DNA of 64,000 nucleotides, from assembly GCF_964355755.1 (NCBI RefSeq), contig NC_092677.1, positions 11,244,601 to 11,308,600 of the forward strand. Direction: 5' to 3'. Shown piece by piece: positions 1 to 12,232 of the stretch (its first letter is position 1; each line of letters begins with the position of its first letter). A program made the translations under genes and the position numbers. The notes below the pieces were generated by a model that was not told where the DNA came from, did not search any database, and worked only from the letters and a program-made list of their open reading frames with translations. Origin of the DNA: Antedon mediterranea. Taxonomy: Eukaryota > Echinodermata > Crinoidea > Comatulida > Antedonidae.

Positions 1-46
1 TATTAAGGTTTCCAATGCTATAACCATCTGTTAATTTGCATTTCAG

Positions 47-3000
47 GTGCCACAGCAAATGCAGCGAAGCAGAACATGTGTCCATATTTTCTTCAAATTA
101 TGGAGCCACTCAGAGGTTATCTACTGGAATCAGATATGGGCTCAGCATTAGTTTTAAAAATTCAGGCTGTAGGTATGTTAATAAATATGTGAATTGTATT
201 TTCTAAAAGTTGTCAAGGGATTAGTGAATTTGATCAGTTGTACTATTTCTAAGGCTAACTTTGAATGATGTATTGGTTAGCTCCGCATGCATAATTACCT
301 GCCTTGGCCCATCATCATCCAAATAATAGTTAAATCCAGACTGTATTCTGGCCTAGTGGTTCCCTTTTTTCTGATCTTTTTTTTATGTCTTGGTATTCCT
401 CTTTTTCTTATTTTTCTGGTGTTCTCGTCTCTCTTCAGATACACTTGGCGTTTTAGCAAGAACAATAGGAGCGGAGAATTTCATACCATTAGTAAATGAG
501 AGTATTCAATTAGGTTTACAGTTAATTAATGAGGTCAACGACCCTGATTTAAGGAGATGCACGTAAGTAGATAACTATATTCCAATTCAAGACAAATTTT
601 GGACAATTTTACACACTTCAAAATTCTAATTAAAAAGTGACCAGTTTGTGACAAAAATCTTTTTTTTTAAAATTTGATAGGTATGGTCTGTTTGCTTCGA
701 TATCTACTGTAATCAAAGAAGGCATGGCACCTCACTTAAATACAATTGTAAAGCTTATGATAGACTCCTTACAGTCAACAGAAGGAGTTGTGGTAAGTGG
801 CTGGATGCCTCAGTCTAGCATTATTTTTTTATGGAAAGGTTTTCTCTGATGTAGGGTGGTTAAGAAAATATTTTTGTGTGTGTATGTATATTTGATAAAC
901 AAGGCTCCCGTAGGTGAAAATCAGGTGGGAAGTACGATACTTATATTTGATCATGTTTACTGCTTCTTTTAGGCTCATTTCAAAGAAGATGAGAATGAAA
1001 TGCTGCAAGTATTTGGTGAGGATGATGGGGAATTAGACGAGGAAGAAGACATTAGTATAGAAGAGGAGGATGAAGAGGAAGATATTGAAGGGTACTACCA
1101 CAGATTTGTTCCTTTTATTGTATTATTTTTATACTCTTTTTATATCTTTTTATATTATAACTCCCTGTTTTATATCGGTCTGTTGTAAAAATATTACACG
1201 TTTCTGTACTCTGCAGATACAGTGTTGAGAATGCTTATCTTGAAGAAAAGGAAGACACATGCAATGCATTAGGAGAAATAGCTTTTAACAGTAGGTAAGA
1301 GAATAGTGATAAATCAACTATTTGTTACAATCATCAGATATTTACCCACCCTTGTTTGTTATATAAGTATAATAAACTCTGCATGGCTGTGTAATAAAGT
1401 CTTTATACTACTGTATAATCAAAATATTTTTGATCGGAATTGATAATGTTTAATCAATTTTCTTTCTTTTAGTTTGGCATTTTTACCACATATCGATGAA
1501 TGCTTTTCCGAAATAATGGAGCTAATTGAATATCCAGCCAGTAACATTCGTAAGGCCGCCCTCTGTTGTATGGGTACAATCTGTCGTGTACTCTCAAGAG
1601 CGCAAAACGCAGTTGACAATGGAGGTGAAGGTAAAGGCTACATTAATATATTTATTGTAAACGTGGTCACATGCTGTACATCATGAATATTCATATTTAT
1701 TAATTATGCATTTTTCCAAATTGCAGTATTTGCAAAAGCATTGGAGAAGGTTATACCTTGTTTTATCAACATTATCAACACAGACTCGGAACGAACAGTT
1801 GTCATGGCAGCGCTAGAAACAATAAATGAGATGCTGAAAGAGGGCAGTAGTTCAATGGTGTCGGAGCAAAGCCATGTTTCAAGTATTACAAGTGCAATAA
1901 GAAATGTGCTTCAATTAAAGGTAAACAAATGTGCGATGAACTTTGACCCTGATGTTCTAATAGTGAACATGTGACATGAACTTTGACATGAATATTTTAG
2001 TACTTCACAATATTGTCAGGGAGTTTTCGCAACCTTACAAATACGATAACAAAAACGGATACGTCACGCACACGTATTCGTTTTTCGTAAGCCAGTAAAA
2101 ATCTGTTTCGCGCCGTCCAAAATATGACTGCGGTAAATTTGAGCGAAGCGCAGGTACGTGTTGCTTGGCTGCCTAGGCCTAGCGTAACATCAAAGCAAGT
2201 GAGGACTTTAAAAACTGCTATTTATCAAAATTGACCTGGAATTTTAGTAAATTACTTTAGTAAATTACTTTTAATAAAGTATAATTATATTATAATCATG
2301 AATCATTCCGGATTCAAATGCAAAATGTGCAAAATAGATCAAAAACTATACTCGTTTTGTAGTTACGAATATGACTGGTAATATTCGTCAACACGAATAC
2401 GCTTTACGAATATGAAATGGGGATCAGCTCAAAAGTTTCACAAATGTGTGACGTATCCGTTTTCGTTATCATATTCGTAAGGTTGCGAAAACTCCCTATT
2501 ATAAAAAGAACATATAAAAAACAAATGAAACACAAAAATATAATATAAATGTAAAAGGATGTGAATAGCCTAAATAAAGAATATCATAGTCCAGACTCCA
2601 TTCGAAACTCGCCATGAATGAATCTCCTAGTTGCAGGCAACAGGACGTTTTTTATTCAATAGATAGTTTACAAAGTTATCAGTAGTTAGTTTTTTGTTTT
2701 GTTATATATTTAGGCAAATTGCCAAGCATAACCATAAGCGATTAATTCATTATCCTTAAAAGTGGAAATCCTGTTCACAAGACAAACATATACACAAGAT
2801 GCTCTACATAAATAAAGTCTTTTTACAAGTCTTTGTGAGTGGAGTTGTAAATTGTCATTAGAAAAATCCTGAAATGACAGGACTTGATCCCAGGACCCTT
2901 GGATTTGTAGCCAAGCATCATAACCACCAAGCCACAACTCCACCATGGCACCATTTAGATTATTATATAGTTTAGAATGTCTATGTATCATATAACGGGC

Positions 3001-6000
3001 AAATTCTGTGATACAGAATTACATGTCTTTCACATGTGATGCTTGTATCATAGGCCATTATATGGTAAGCGATTGAATTTATTTATGTGTGTTTCAGACT
3101 GCTTGCCAAGATGAGGATGATGAGGATGACTATGATGAGGACCCTCAGCAGGCAGAACATGATGAAATGTTGATAGAGTATGCTGGAGAAATCATACCAT
3201 CACTGGCTAAAGCTATGGGTGGCCAGGCCTTTGGACCATACCTAGCAGGGGCATTACCACTACTTGTCATGAAAACCGTACGTATCATACTGTAATGCAC
3301 GGTTATCAAGGACATTGTGCCCAAAAGGTTTTTTAAATGCACTGGGTATTATTTGTAAACAACACTGAACCGGCAATAGTAAAGAGTAGTGCAGGACTAA
3401 AATAAGGTCAAGAGGAGCCTTTTATTGCCCTGGTCTTAACCACTTGACCACTCAACTCAACCCATCTGGTGCAGACACAATTATTTAGAAATAAAGCATG
3501 AATAATCTATTGCATAATACCCGACACAATGGGAATTTTCCAGACCATTAGTAGTATACAAAAGAAATTATATTTTTTCCAAAGCTCTGTCTACACTCTT
3601 AAACTAAGGTGACAAAAAATGTGATGTGCCATCATGAACATGATGATGTCATATCACTACTATATTTGAGCATATCACTACCATATTTGGGCACATCACA
3701 CTTTTTATCGAACTAATTTGATAATGTAGACATATTAATCTCTTCATTATTAGAAAAAGACATGCACGGTGGCAGAGAAGTCATTTTCAATCGGGACACT
3801 CTCTGAAATAGTCATCGCTATGGAAGATAGTATTCAGCCATTTGCCGGTCACCTTGTCCAAGTATTCGTCCAGGGTATGCAGGAAGAGGACCCAGAAGTA
3901 CGCAGCAACGCAGTCTTCGGTATCGGGGTCTTAGCAGAACATGGAAAGGAAACACTTTTTACGTATCTTTTAAAAGATGTTCACAACACTTTTATAGTTT
4001 GGACAATACTCTGCCTGTCATTGAAATATTTGTTCTTTTAGACCCCTGTAAATAATTCCTTGGCTTTGGACTTATGCATGTAGTTGTTACTGGTTTTTTT
4101 AAATACATCATCATTATTAAAGGTTTTCCAGCATGGCTCTCCATGCAGTACAATCTTCAACCACTATCTTCACTTCTACGTAAGATGATTCTTATATCAT
4201 TATTTGTTAAATCTTCATTCTTTATATACAAATTATTGATATACTGTATATTATGTATAAATTTCCTATAACTTTTACATAGACATTATCCAGTCATACT
4301 AAGTGTTATATCAGATCTAATTGGAAAAGAAGATGACCAGTGTGTAATTGATAACATTTGTGGAGCTGTTGCAAGGTTGGTCTTGACAAACACTGAAGCA
4401 GTACCAGTTGCCCAGGTAATCATTGAACGGGTTGGTTGTGGTTCTACTGTATCTCGTGACATCTTCCTGTCGCTCTTCTCGATCTTTGGCTATTTATCTG
4501 CCCATAATTTCTTCCACTCTCTATATATGTTATCTTTCTTTTAGACGCTTTTCTTCTGTTCTTTCTTTCAACACTGTTTGTAACTAACTCTTGTATATCA
4601 GAAGTTTTTAGTCTGATCTGTCTTCTGTTCCTTATGATCACCAGTCAATACTATATGTTAATAAACTTTTGTAGGTGTTGCCACGTCTTGTGCAGCTCCT
4701 ACCATTGAAGGAGGATCAAGAGGAGAATAACACCGTGTTCAAGTGTATTCATCATTTATATGGTTCTGGCCATGAAGCAATCCCTTCTTTAATTCCACAG
4801 CTGCTAGCAGTCTTTGCTCAAGTCCTTGGTACTACACAAATTAAAGAAGGTATAGCATGGGTTTATTATTTGAAACAAGGCTAGACCAAATGTTTGATAT
4901 CAATAATAAACTGTAATTTTGTTTAACTAGATGGTATGCTCGCTTCGCTCGCGTACCATCTAGGTCGTGCCCACAGATGGTTCTCGAATACACAGTAATT
5001 TCAGCGTAAAAAAATGCTTTTTTTTTTATGTACGTACTGCAGGATGATAATAGTTATTATTGTTTACAGAAACGAATAAATAGACACGATGATTTATGTA
5101 TTAAACTGAAATTAGCACACTGGGAATTACTTCCGAAAGAAAAACTTGTCACAAAATGAGTCCAAATTTGTTATTTGGACTCATTTAAACAAACCCAATT
5201 TGTGTTTTGTGTGTAACATTAGGGTTGAGGGATGGGGAAAGAGGATATGGGTACAAAGAAGAACAATGTTTTAATATATTCTTTATCTACTCAGTAACGA
5301 AATATGTTTTTCATGTTTGATAGGCCTATAAATAATATACCACTTGATACAGTAACACATTTGCGATTTAATACTTTGTTAAAACTGTCACTGTTATAGT
5401 CCATTGAAATAGCATGTACATGTAACGATACACGTACCACTACAACGTTTATATTCTTTGTAATTATTAATTAATACAAACATTGAGAAGCAACTGTCAG
5501 TAGTACAGTTTATTTGTATATTGTACGTTTTGTATAACAGTAGGGCCTACTCACAGGCCTATAAATAATATACCACTTGATACAGTAACACATTTGCGAC
5601 TTAATACTTTATTGTTAAAACTGTCACTGTCATAGTCGATTGAAATAGAATACGGTAGTACATGTAACGATACACGTACCACTGCAACGTTTATATTCTT
5701 TGTAATTATTAATTAATACAAACGTTGAGAAGCAACTGTCAGTACTACAGTTTATTTGTATATTGTACGTTCTATATAACAGTAGGGCCTACACTCACAG
5801 TAATATGTTTATTTGTACATGATTGTGTTATACATCTAACAGTACCCACACTCACAGTAAATTCAATGGCGACCACAAATGTTAATACGTATTTATTGCA
5901 ATACTATATCTATATATAGGTTTTAGGTTAATTCCCCAAGGGCCATTAAATTTACCTACAGCTGGTGGTACTTGTGTTAAAGCAAAGAGTTATTATTGGA

Positions 6001-6986
6001 ATGTTCCATTCATCGGAAATCAATACATTTGTATAAATGTATATTAAATCTATCAAAATAGTATGTTTTTAAGAAAATAGGTCTGTCTTCAACATTATGA
6101 TGCTGTACTCGAGCTGTTCAACCGGTTTTCATCCCTTAAAAACAATTATCGTAGGAGGAGATAGGAAAATGCGAAGCATCCTCGTATTATTGTATGCGGG
6201 TATTTTTCAAGATATACATGCATTGGACAGTGTATACCACGATCGGAAAACACCCCTATTTGGGGCAAATCGTTGAACCTAAATTCGTTTTAATCGTCAA
6301 TAACTAATTATCGAACTCCATTTAATTAGTAAACAGGGTTACATCAGGTGGTTAAAATCAGTATCGAAAGTACGAACCAACGTTATATACCATCGAGTAA
6401 ACATTCTAGAAGTAAGGCGCGATTTACCGAATTTTGCCCTTACGTAAATTTATATATAGATTACCGTGGAGTAGTTTTTCGTCGGAGAGTCAAGTGTTCT
6501 TAATTTACTTGTATAAAATACAAATTATCTCAGAGTAGGGCAAAAAAATCTTACCAATCATAAACTAGCTGAAGAGTAGAGGTAGCCGATGCTTGGTACT
6601 GTATCTTTAATTTGTTGCCATAGGTGACATGTGTCATATGTGACACCTGTATCATAGACCATAATCCTACCAAAACCTTAAAATACTATAGGTGCCACAT
6701 GTGATACATATGTGACACTGTATTGCAGAATTTTCCTATGATATAGGACAGATAATAATATGTAGATACAGTACACAGAATCCAATGACCTGGTAATTTA
6801 ATTAATTTCATTTTTCTGATATTTAATTTATGGTTAATTTATGTTTTTTCAGAGACGCAGGGACTTATTATTCAAATTATACAGAGTATTCACAATCAAA
6901 GTCCAGATGAATTCAATAGATTACTGGCAGCATTACCGCAAGATCTGGCTGTCAGGTTATCTGCTGTTGTTTGTGGTTCATCTTAG
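47..6986 (+). CDS. IPO4: Importin-4, C-terminal part (gene runs in from the left edge)
   Basis: Karyopherin-beta nuclear import receptor; the family carries cargo such as histones and ribosomal proteins through the nuclear pore and is released by Ran-GTP. Twelve exons are joined here: 47-172, 439-562, 681-792, 973-1091, 1217-1294, 1473-1630, 1727-1920, 3098-3277, 3754-3962, 4283-4415, 4675-4849 and 6853-6986 (stop TAG). All have GT/AG borders and compatible phases, giving about 579 residues in frame; human importin-4 has about 1080, so the N-terminal half lies left of the window. The protein consists of HEAT-type helical repeats. An acidic stretch rich in Glu/Asp is encoded at 1015-1090 and a second at 3107-3150. 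Diagnostic segments are LIEYAGEIIPSLAKAMGG (3169-3222) and CTVAEKSFSIGTLSEI (3763-3810). The large introns (1921-3097 and 4850-6852) are filled with mobile and duplicated sequence. Identification is from family knowledge. Confidence 0.9.
2018..2498. mobile_element. MITE-like element with about 48-bp terminal inverted repeats
   Basis: The left end (2018-2067) begins GGGAGTTTTCGCAACCTTAC and the right end (2447-2497) is its near-complete inverse. The inner parts of the arms share AACGGATACGTCAC. The 380-bp interior has no coding capacity, so a non-autonomous DNA transposon in an importin-4 intron is the natural reading. Target-site duplications are not clear. Confidence 0.75.
3581..3735. mobile_element. 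MITE, family with AAAGCTCTGTCTACAC termini (copy 1)
   Basis: This copy lies in an importin-4 intron. It starts AAAGCTCTGTCTACACT and ends TTTGATAATGTAGACA, with the interior words ATATTTGGGCACATCAC and CACTACCATATTT that recur in the other copies near 24.6, 29.7, 45.8, 53.5 and 56.6 kb. Confidence 0.7.
4927..4963. repeat. Short palindrome (hairpin)
   Basis: CTAGATGGTA at 4927-4936 is followed after a 17-base GC-rich centre by TACCATCTAG at 4954-4963. The centre itself is nearly self-complementary (GCTCGCTTCGCTCGC), so nearly the whole 37 bases can fold. It sits at the start of the last importin-4 intron. Confidence 0.7.
5323..5800. repeat. Tandem duplication of about 232 bp
   Basis: Copy 1 (5323-5554) and copy 2 (5555-5800) both start AGGCCTATAAATAATATACC and run in parallel to a shared AACAGTAGGGCCTAC near their ends, with a few substitutions and small indels. 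The duplication lies in the last importin-4 intron. The rest of that intron (4964-5322 and 5801-6852) has no feature I recognise, apart from an inverted GTGATACA-type repeat at 6620-6735. Confidence 0.85.
6620..6735. repeat. Degenerate GTATCATA/GTGATACA repeat
   Basis: Words such as CACCTGTATCATAGACC and CACATGTGATACATATGTG recur here and near 2998-3060, 18100-18290, 21200-21300, 28740-28960 and 55850-55940. Copies are strongly diverged, so only family membership is claimed. Confidence 0.5.
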
Positions 6987-7635
6987 CACAAGACAATGGC
7001 AGAAATGCAAACTGTTAAGGCCAACCCAGACAGCGTCACACAACGAGGCCCTATGAATAGTCACGTCAGAAGAAAATTAAATATGTTTCAGGTTTAGAAA
7101 CTACTGTCCAACGCTATCATAAGACTACCCGTCTCGTCTGGATTCAACGAGTCAAGATGTTTCGTCGGGCCTCGTCGTACGATTTCGTTTCGTTTCGTTT
7201 ATTTATTTTTTCCACTCACTTATATATATATATATATATATATCATTTACATTTACATAACATAACATATATTAAATGTGGGTGGATGGAAGTCACAGTA
7301 AGTTCACTGAACTTTAAGTCGTGACTCCCGTATGCCTAAGTATACTAACATTGCTACAGAGTAGACTAAAATATAAATATATAATAGTGAAAGTACATAA
7401 AATAAAGAAATAAAAAAAAAATTTAAATTATAGAAGTTAAGATAAACCAGGCAATTATATAATATATGATAAAAGGGATAATGATAACAATTAGAGTACA
7501 ATATGAAATATAATTAAATATGGTATAATAACAAGTATAACGATACAATGTAGCGGAGATTATTGAATACCAGGGTGAAGGATTTAATGCCATGTATCAC
7601 CACCAAATAAATAAGGATAAAAGATCGGCGAAAAT

Positions 7636-8728
7636 TTATGTAGCATATTCTGACACCATTTTGTGTTTGAAATTAGATTTAAAACTAGAAAAGGAAGATT
7701 TCTGTTTAAGTTCATTTGAGAGTGAAGTCCAAAGTTTGGGACCAAAATAATACATAGAAAATCGTCGAGCCTTAACATTTAAATTATCAAGGATATAATT
7801 GTTAACAGAGGATCGGGTTTTATAGGAATGGCGTTCGTCAATTCTTGTAAATAAAGCATTAAAATGTGAAGGCAGTAAATTGTTAGATAAACGGTACATA
7901 AATGAGGCAACTTGTAATTTATTTAAATCATAAATGTTTAAAACGTTAAATCTTTTAAAAAGTAATTTTGTATGGGCTCTAAATGATTCTCCCGCGCAAA
8001 TCCGAAGTGCACGTTTTTGTAGTTTAAAAAGGCGGTCAATTTGAGTTTTCTCTAGACTTGTCCAGGGGCATAACGTATTAAATTTATCTAGAGTAATTGC
8101 CCAACATAAATTGGCATAAGAAAGGTAAGGCAAAACTAAAGTATTATAAAGGGTTAATAAGGTTTTTTGAGGGAAGATATGTTTTAATTTGTTCAATATT
8201 CCAACATTTCTAGAAACTAGATTACTGATTTTATTTATATGTAGTTTCCAAGTCAGAGAGGCATCTATGGTTACTCCTAAAAATTGGGTTTCATTAACTC
8301 GTTTGATCATTTTATTATCAATGTATATTTGTTCATTTAAAGAATTTGAAATTTTACGTTTAGAAAATATTATATAGTTCGTTTTGAATGTATTAAGAGT
8401 TAATTTATTGTGTTTGAGCCAATTTGAAACTTTAAGTAACTCATCATTGACAATTTTAAACAAGGTATTTAATTTAGGATGAGAGAAAAAAATATTTGTG
8501 TCGTCAGCAAATAAGATAAAATTTAGTAATTTAGAGCTGTTTGGTATATCGTTAACAAAAATCAGGAATAAGAGTGGTCCAAGAATCGATCCTTGGGGAA
8601 CACCACAGGTTAAACGGGAATAGGAAGAGTTAAAATTATTTAAGGAAGTAAACTGAACACGATTGGAAAGGTAGCTTTTAATTAGTTTTAAAGGAAGGCC
8701 TCTGATACCGTAATTTGAACATTCCGAT
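7636..8728 (-). pseudogene. Reverse transcriptase, C-terminal fragment (LINE ORF2)
   Basis: The frame is open for about 363 codons but has no initiator of its own. Motifs in order are SYLSNRVQF, then GVPQGSILGPLLFLIFVND (reverse-transcriptase block 4), then FADDTNIF (catalytic block 5), then QFLGVTID (block 7) and the thumb-like YNTLVLPYLSYANLCW and LQKRALRI. This order is typical of Jockey/CR1-like LINE elements. The endonuclease and fingers are missing, so the fragment cannot encode a working enzyme. The absence of stops suggests a fairly recent insertion. Confidence 0.85.
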
Positions 8729-8772
8729 CACTAGTATGGCAATGGAATTTCGAAAGGTTTACCGGAACTATT

Positions 8773-9465
8773 TCAATGGAATTTCGAAAAGTTTACCGGA
8801 ATGCCAGTTGAAGTTCGCCATTTTCCAGCCGTAAAACGAAGCTTGGTACCTTTATTGTACATCTCTTTTACTTGTGATCTCCATTTCTTTTTTTCCAGTA
8901 GATCGGCAGCAGTAAGATCATCTATGATATAAAATTTCTGGCTATCTAGCGCAGAACTTCGTTGTTTCATAACTTCAATCTTAGAAGCGTATGAGAGAAA
9001 ACGGGCAATGATATGCCTTGGCTTGCCGTTCATACTTTTACCATCTCGGTGGGCCCGTTCGATTGTTGGCCTGGGATCGAGTGTGAAAAAATCGGAAAGA
9101 ATGTTCTCAAAGATTAACTTACAGTTTTCTTTTGTGTTCTCTTCCACACCAACAATTCTTACGTTATTACGACGAGAAAAGCGTTCCGTCTTGTTAATTT
9201 TTGCCAACAGGTCAGTTGTACTACCTTGTAAATTAGCAACTGTTGTTGTCAGCTCTGTGACAGTCGTTTTTAATTCCTTGTTTTCATCTTCAAGGGCATC
9301 TATTCTAGCAGAATTAAACGATATTGCTTCGTAAAGCTCAGCTTTATTAGATTCTTGGCCTTTTAAAATCGATTCAAGTTTTTTTTTAACAAACGATTCA
9401 CGATCGATGCTGTCTGAGTTGGCCTTTAAAGAATCAGTGTTGATTGTAGCTTCAAAGTTGGCTTA
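8773..9465 (-). pseudogene. LINE ORF1-like nucleic-acid-binding protein fragment
   Basis: About 230 codons are open on the minus strand. The N-terminal half is rich in Lys, Glu and Leu with coiled-coil-like heptads (LEDENKELKTTVTELTTTV). The C-terminal half contains RRNNVRIVGVEE, IERAHR and PRHIIARFLSY, the pattern of the L1 ORF1p RNA-recognition domain (the 'Transposase 22' family). A TAA lies just upstream at about 9466, and no ATG starts the frame, so the 5' end is truncated or rearranged. Confidence 0.75.
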
Positions 9466-10006
9466 ATAAATTGAACACAGTAGAACCCCTATATGGAGGA
9501 CTCGTCAGGAACTAAAATAGGCGTGTTCATTGATATAAATAGGGGTGTAGTGTTATATATTGCCTCAAATTCTTTTCACAAAAAAATGTCCCCTTAAAAG
9601 GGGTGTCGCAAAGGATAGCTTCGAATTGCTCACTGTTGTAGTTATTATTTATTGATTGATTAACATTCAATAAACCAATTGGTCTTTGATCAAATCAAAT
9701 AATATTTATACGCCATATCTCATCACGCCATATCTCATCTCCCCCCCCCCCCTTTATTGCAAAGAAGCTTTATTTAAAATGATTGATATCCTTTATTTGA
9801 TTAGATAAGTCAACTGCCAAACTTTGTAAGTGTAACAAATAACAAAATCATTAAAAACAAAATTAATTTTAATTTTTGTACTTTATAAACAAAAATGATT
9901 ATTATTAAATTATGTTATCAAATAAATTTGATACAGCAAATAAACTGACACCTGTAAGTCTTGTAATAACTTTGAATTTATTTTATACATACAGTATTGT
10001 GTAAAG

Positions 10007-10355
10007 TTAAAGATGTATTGTCCCCCTGAAAAAATAATTGTAAGAATTATTATTTTTTTTTTTAATATTCCATTTTATTGTAACATAATAGTTATCCACT
10101 TTTATCAAAAATTAGATGGAAAAAAAATGTATTTCCCTGAAAAAAATGTAATTTAAAGCAAAAAATGGTCAAATTGGCTGGCAGCCAATGGATTTTTGGT
10201 TAAATTTAACCATTTATTTTGTCATTTTATAAGTGAAAACATTTTTTTTTTTTTTTCGTTTTTTTTATGGAAGTATTAAAACTACAAAATAACATTAAAA
10301 GTCTGTTTTAATAAATCGTCATTTTTCATGTTTTTGGGGGAAAATACATCTTTAA
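10007..10355. mobile_element. MITE with TTAAAGATGTATTGTCCC termini (copy 1)
   Basis: The left end is TTAAAGATGTATTGTCCCC and the right end GGGGGAAAATACATCTTTAA, an imperfect inverted repeat. The interior carries GGCTGGCAGCCAAT, AACTACAAAATAACATTAAA and AAATGGTTAAATT-type words found in the copies at 36.1 and 50.0 kb. Length is 349 bp. Both ends are TTAA, compatible with a TTAA target duplication. Confidence 0.8.
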
Positions 10356-11173
10356 TGCTTCTACATTGCAATTACTTTAATTTTTAATCATAAGCTAGTA
10401 ATTTCATGCTTGTGAATTACACAACACATGGCGTTTCATACGTATAATACATGAGCTCGTATTTTCAGACAAGAACAAGAAATATTTCTTACAAAAAACG
10501 CTGCTCGCTTATTGACGTAACAGTTTTAAAGATATATTGTCCCTCTGAAAAATATTTTTATATTAAATTAGTTTTTGAATGTCTCATTTTATTGTCACAT
10601 TAGTTGATTTTATTGCTGAGGTCAAGTCTGGGGGTCACTTCATCAAGCCTAGATGCTTCAAGTGTGAAGTATCCTATTACAAACAAAAACTCATTGTAAA
10701 TACCAGAAATGCTTTGGGATTTGTAATTTTAACATGACCTGCCCTAGTTTAAAAAAAACCAAAAAACGTCGGACTCTAGAACTAGAACTGATGCTTGCTT
10801 CCAGCTTCTGAATGAGTAGTCCTCTTGGGACGTAGCTGCCTAAAGCAGCAGCGTGAAAAGACAATTAATACATACAGTGGAAAGTCTATAGTAGGCCTAA
10901 TGTAACGTAGATTTATGTTTATGAAATATTAATAAAAACTAGATATAGATCATAATTATAGGCCTACAAGTTAAACAAATTTTTAAAATTCCAAGGAACA
11001 CTATTCGTTTTACACGGTTGGTCGTTTATGTCGCTCTAAATCCTGACGCTAAAAAAATAGAGGATATACGATTTTTGTGAATGTTGTATTTCAATGACGA
11101 CACATAAGTAATACACAGTTCCGGTAATAATTATTACTAAGGTTATGTTTTTGTTCCATTTGTTTTCGGAAAG

Positions 11174-11647
11174 TTAAAGATGTATTGTCCCTTGAAACAC
11201 ACAAAAATTAAGTTCAAAATATTCTAAATTTAAAGTGGCCATATCAAAGTACTGTAATATTAAAGTTATTCACTTAAAGTTGAAAATTTGAGGCAAAAAC
11301 AACAAGTTTACGTAATTAACAGGTAAATTAGTTTAATTACATTTCATCTGGAAAATCGTCACGAGCAAAAGTAAACAAAGATTTCAAACCATAAGTACGC
11401 ATTATGCATATGCTAAATTAGGATTGTTTACAACTCGTCACGGTTAAGAAGGTATTTTCACACAGATCATGAGGAAGTTTTATGATTATGCATACAGAGT
11501 AGCCAAACAAGCGCGTTTCATTATGGGATATGTTTTTGTTTGGTGATAGTTAATAACTATTATGATACTTCAAAATGACCCACAGTTTTTCGAAATCTTT
11601 TATTTTTTATTTTTTTGGAATTAGTCAAAGGGACAATACATCTTTAA
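11174..11647. mobile_element. MITE with TTAAAGATGTATTGTCCC termini (copy 2, diverged interior)
   Basis: The ends are TTAAAGATGTATTGTCCCTT and GGGACAATACATCTTTAA, nearly perfect inverted repeats, again flanked by TTAA. The 470-bp interior is unlike copy 1, so it is a second subfamily using the same termini. Confidence 0.75.
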
Positions 11648-12232
11648 TATTTCCACATTATTCATCAATTCAAAATGTCAATTGGTTAAGCTTCTGTTCC
11701 CACTGTGACGTACAGTATGAACGCAACTAATTTGACCAATCACAAGGAATGGATCATCAAAACTGGATTTACGCGTAACACAATATGTTTTACTAAATTT
11801 TACAAAATGCAACAAATTGATTCAACTTCCTTACATTACAATGTTTAATTGTCGAATCCTTTAGTAAAAACAACTTTAAAGTGATCCTCTAAAACAATTA
11901 ACTTAAAGGTAAAGATAGCTTGAAATTAATGTACACAACGACTTACCGACGTAATCTAAAAATGAATTCATAAAACACTAAATAGACACAACCAAATACT
12001 GTAGGCTATACCAACAATGAATAGAATAATGCCATTAAGCCTACTCACTATAAATTATAGAATGACTCACAATAATGCACTGTATATCAACCGTAAAACG
12101 AAGAACAAAATAATTCTTTTGTATAATAACACGGAAATAAAAGCATATAAAGTTCACTCTCGGCAAGGATCCGTCCAGAACCAGACGACATAAATTACGG
12201 TAGGCCTACTATCGTTCAAAAGGGCATCTGAG

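Larger units (their letters stand above)
7150..9470 (-). mobile_element. Non-LTR retrotransposon remnant with internal deletion
   Basis: On the minus strand an ORF1-like reading frame (9465 to 8773) is followed within 50 bases by the C-terminal part of a reverse transcriptase (8728 to 7636) and then about 480 bases of untranslated sequence with a TA run at 7219-7240. The endonuclease and the first reverse-transcriptase motifs, normally between these parts, are absent. A 32-base sequence containing GGTAAAC and TTTCGAAATTCCATTG is present twice at the junction (8739-8805). The exact 3' end is uncertain; 7098-7190 resembles part of another inverted-repeat element seen at 25.5 kb. Confidence 0.75.
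9471..12232. other. Gene-free stretch with MITE copies and homopolymers
   Basis: No exon with family similarity was found. It holds a poly-C run (9739-9752), two copies of the TTAAAGATGTATTG element (see separate entries), a fragment of the same family at 10525-10605, and at 11690-11760 a fragment related to the GGTTCCCACT element near 55.2 kb. The promoter of the downstream SRCR gene probably lies at the right end. Confidence 0.6.

Noticed and set aside
4444-4641. Basic minus-strand open frame in an importin-4 intron
   Set aside because: It has no family similarity, and overlaps the pyrimidine-rich intron between two confirmed exons.
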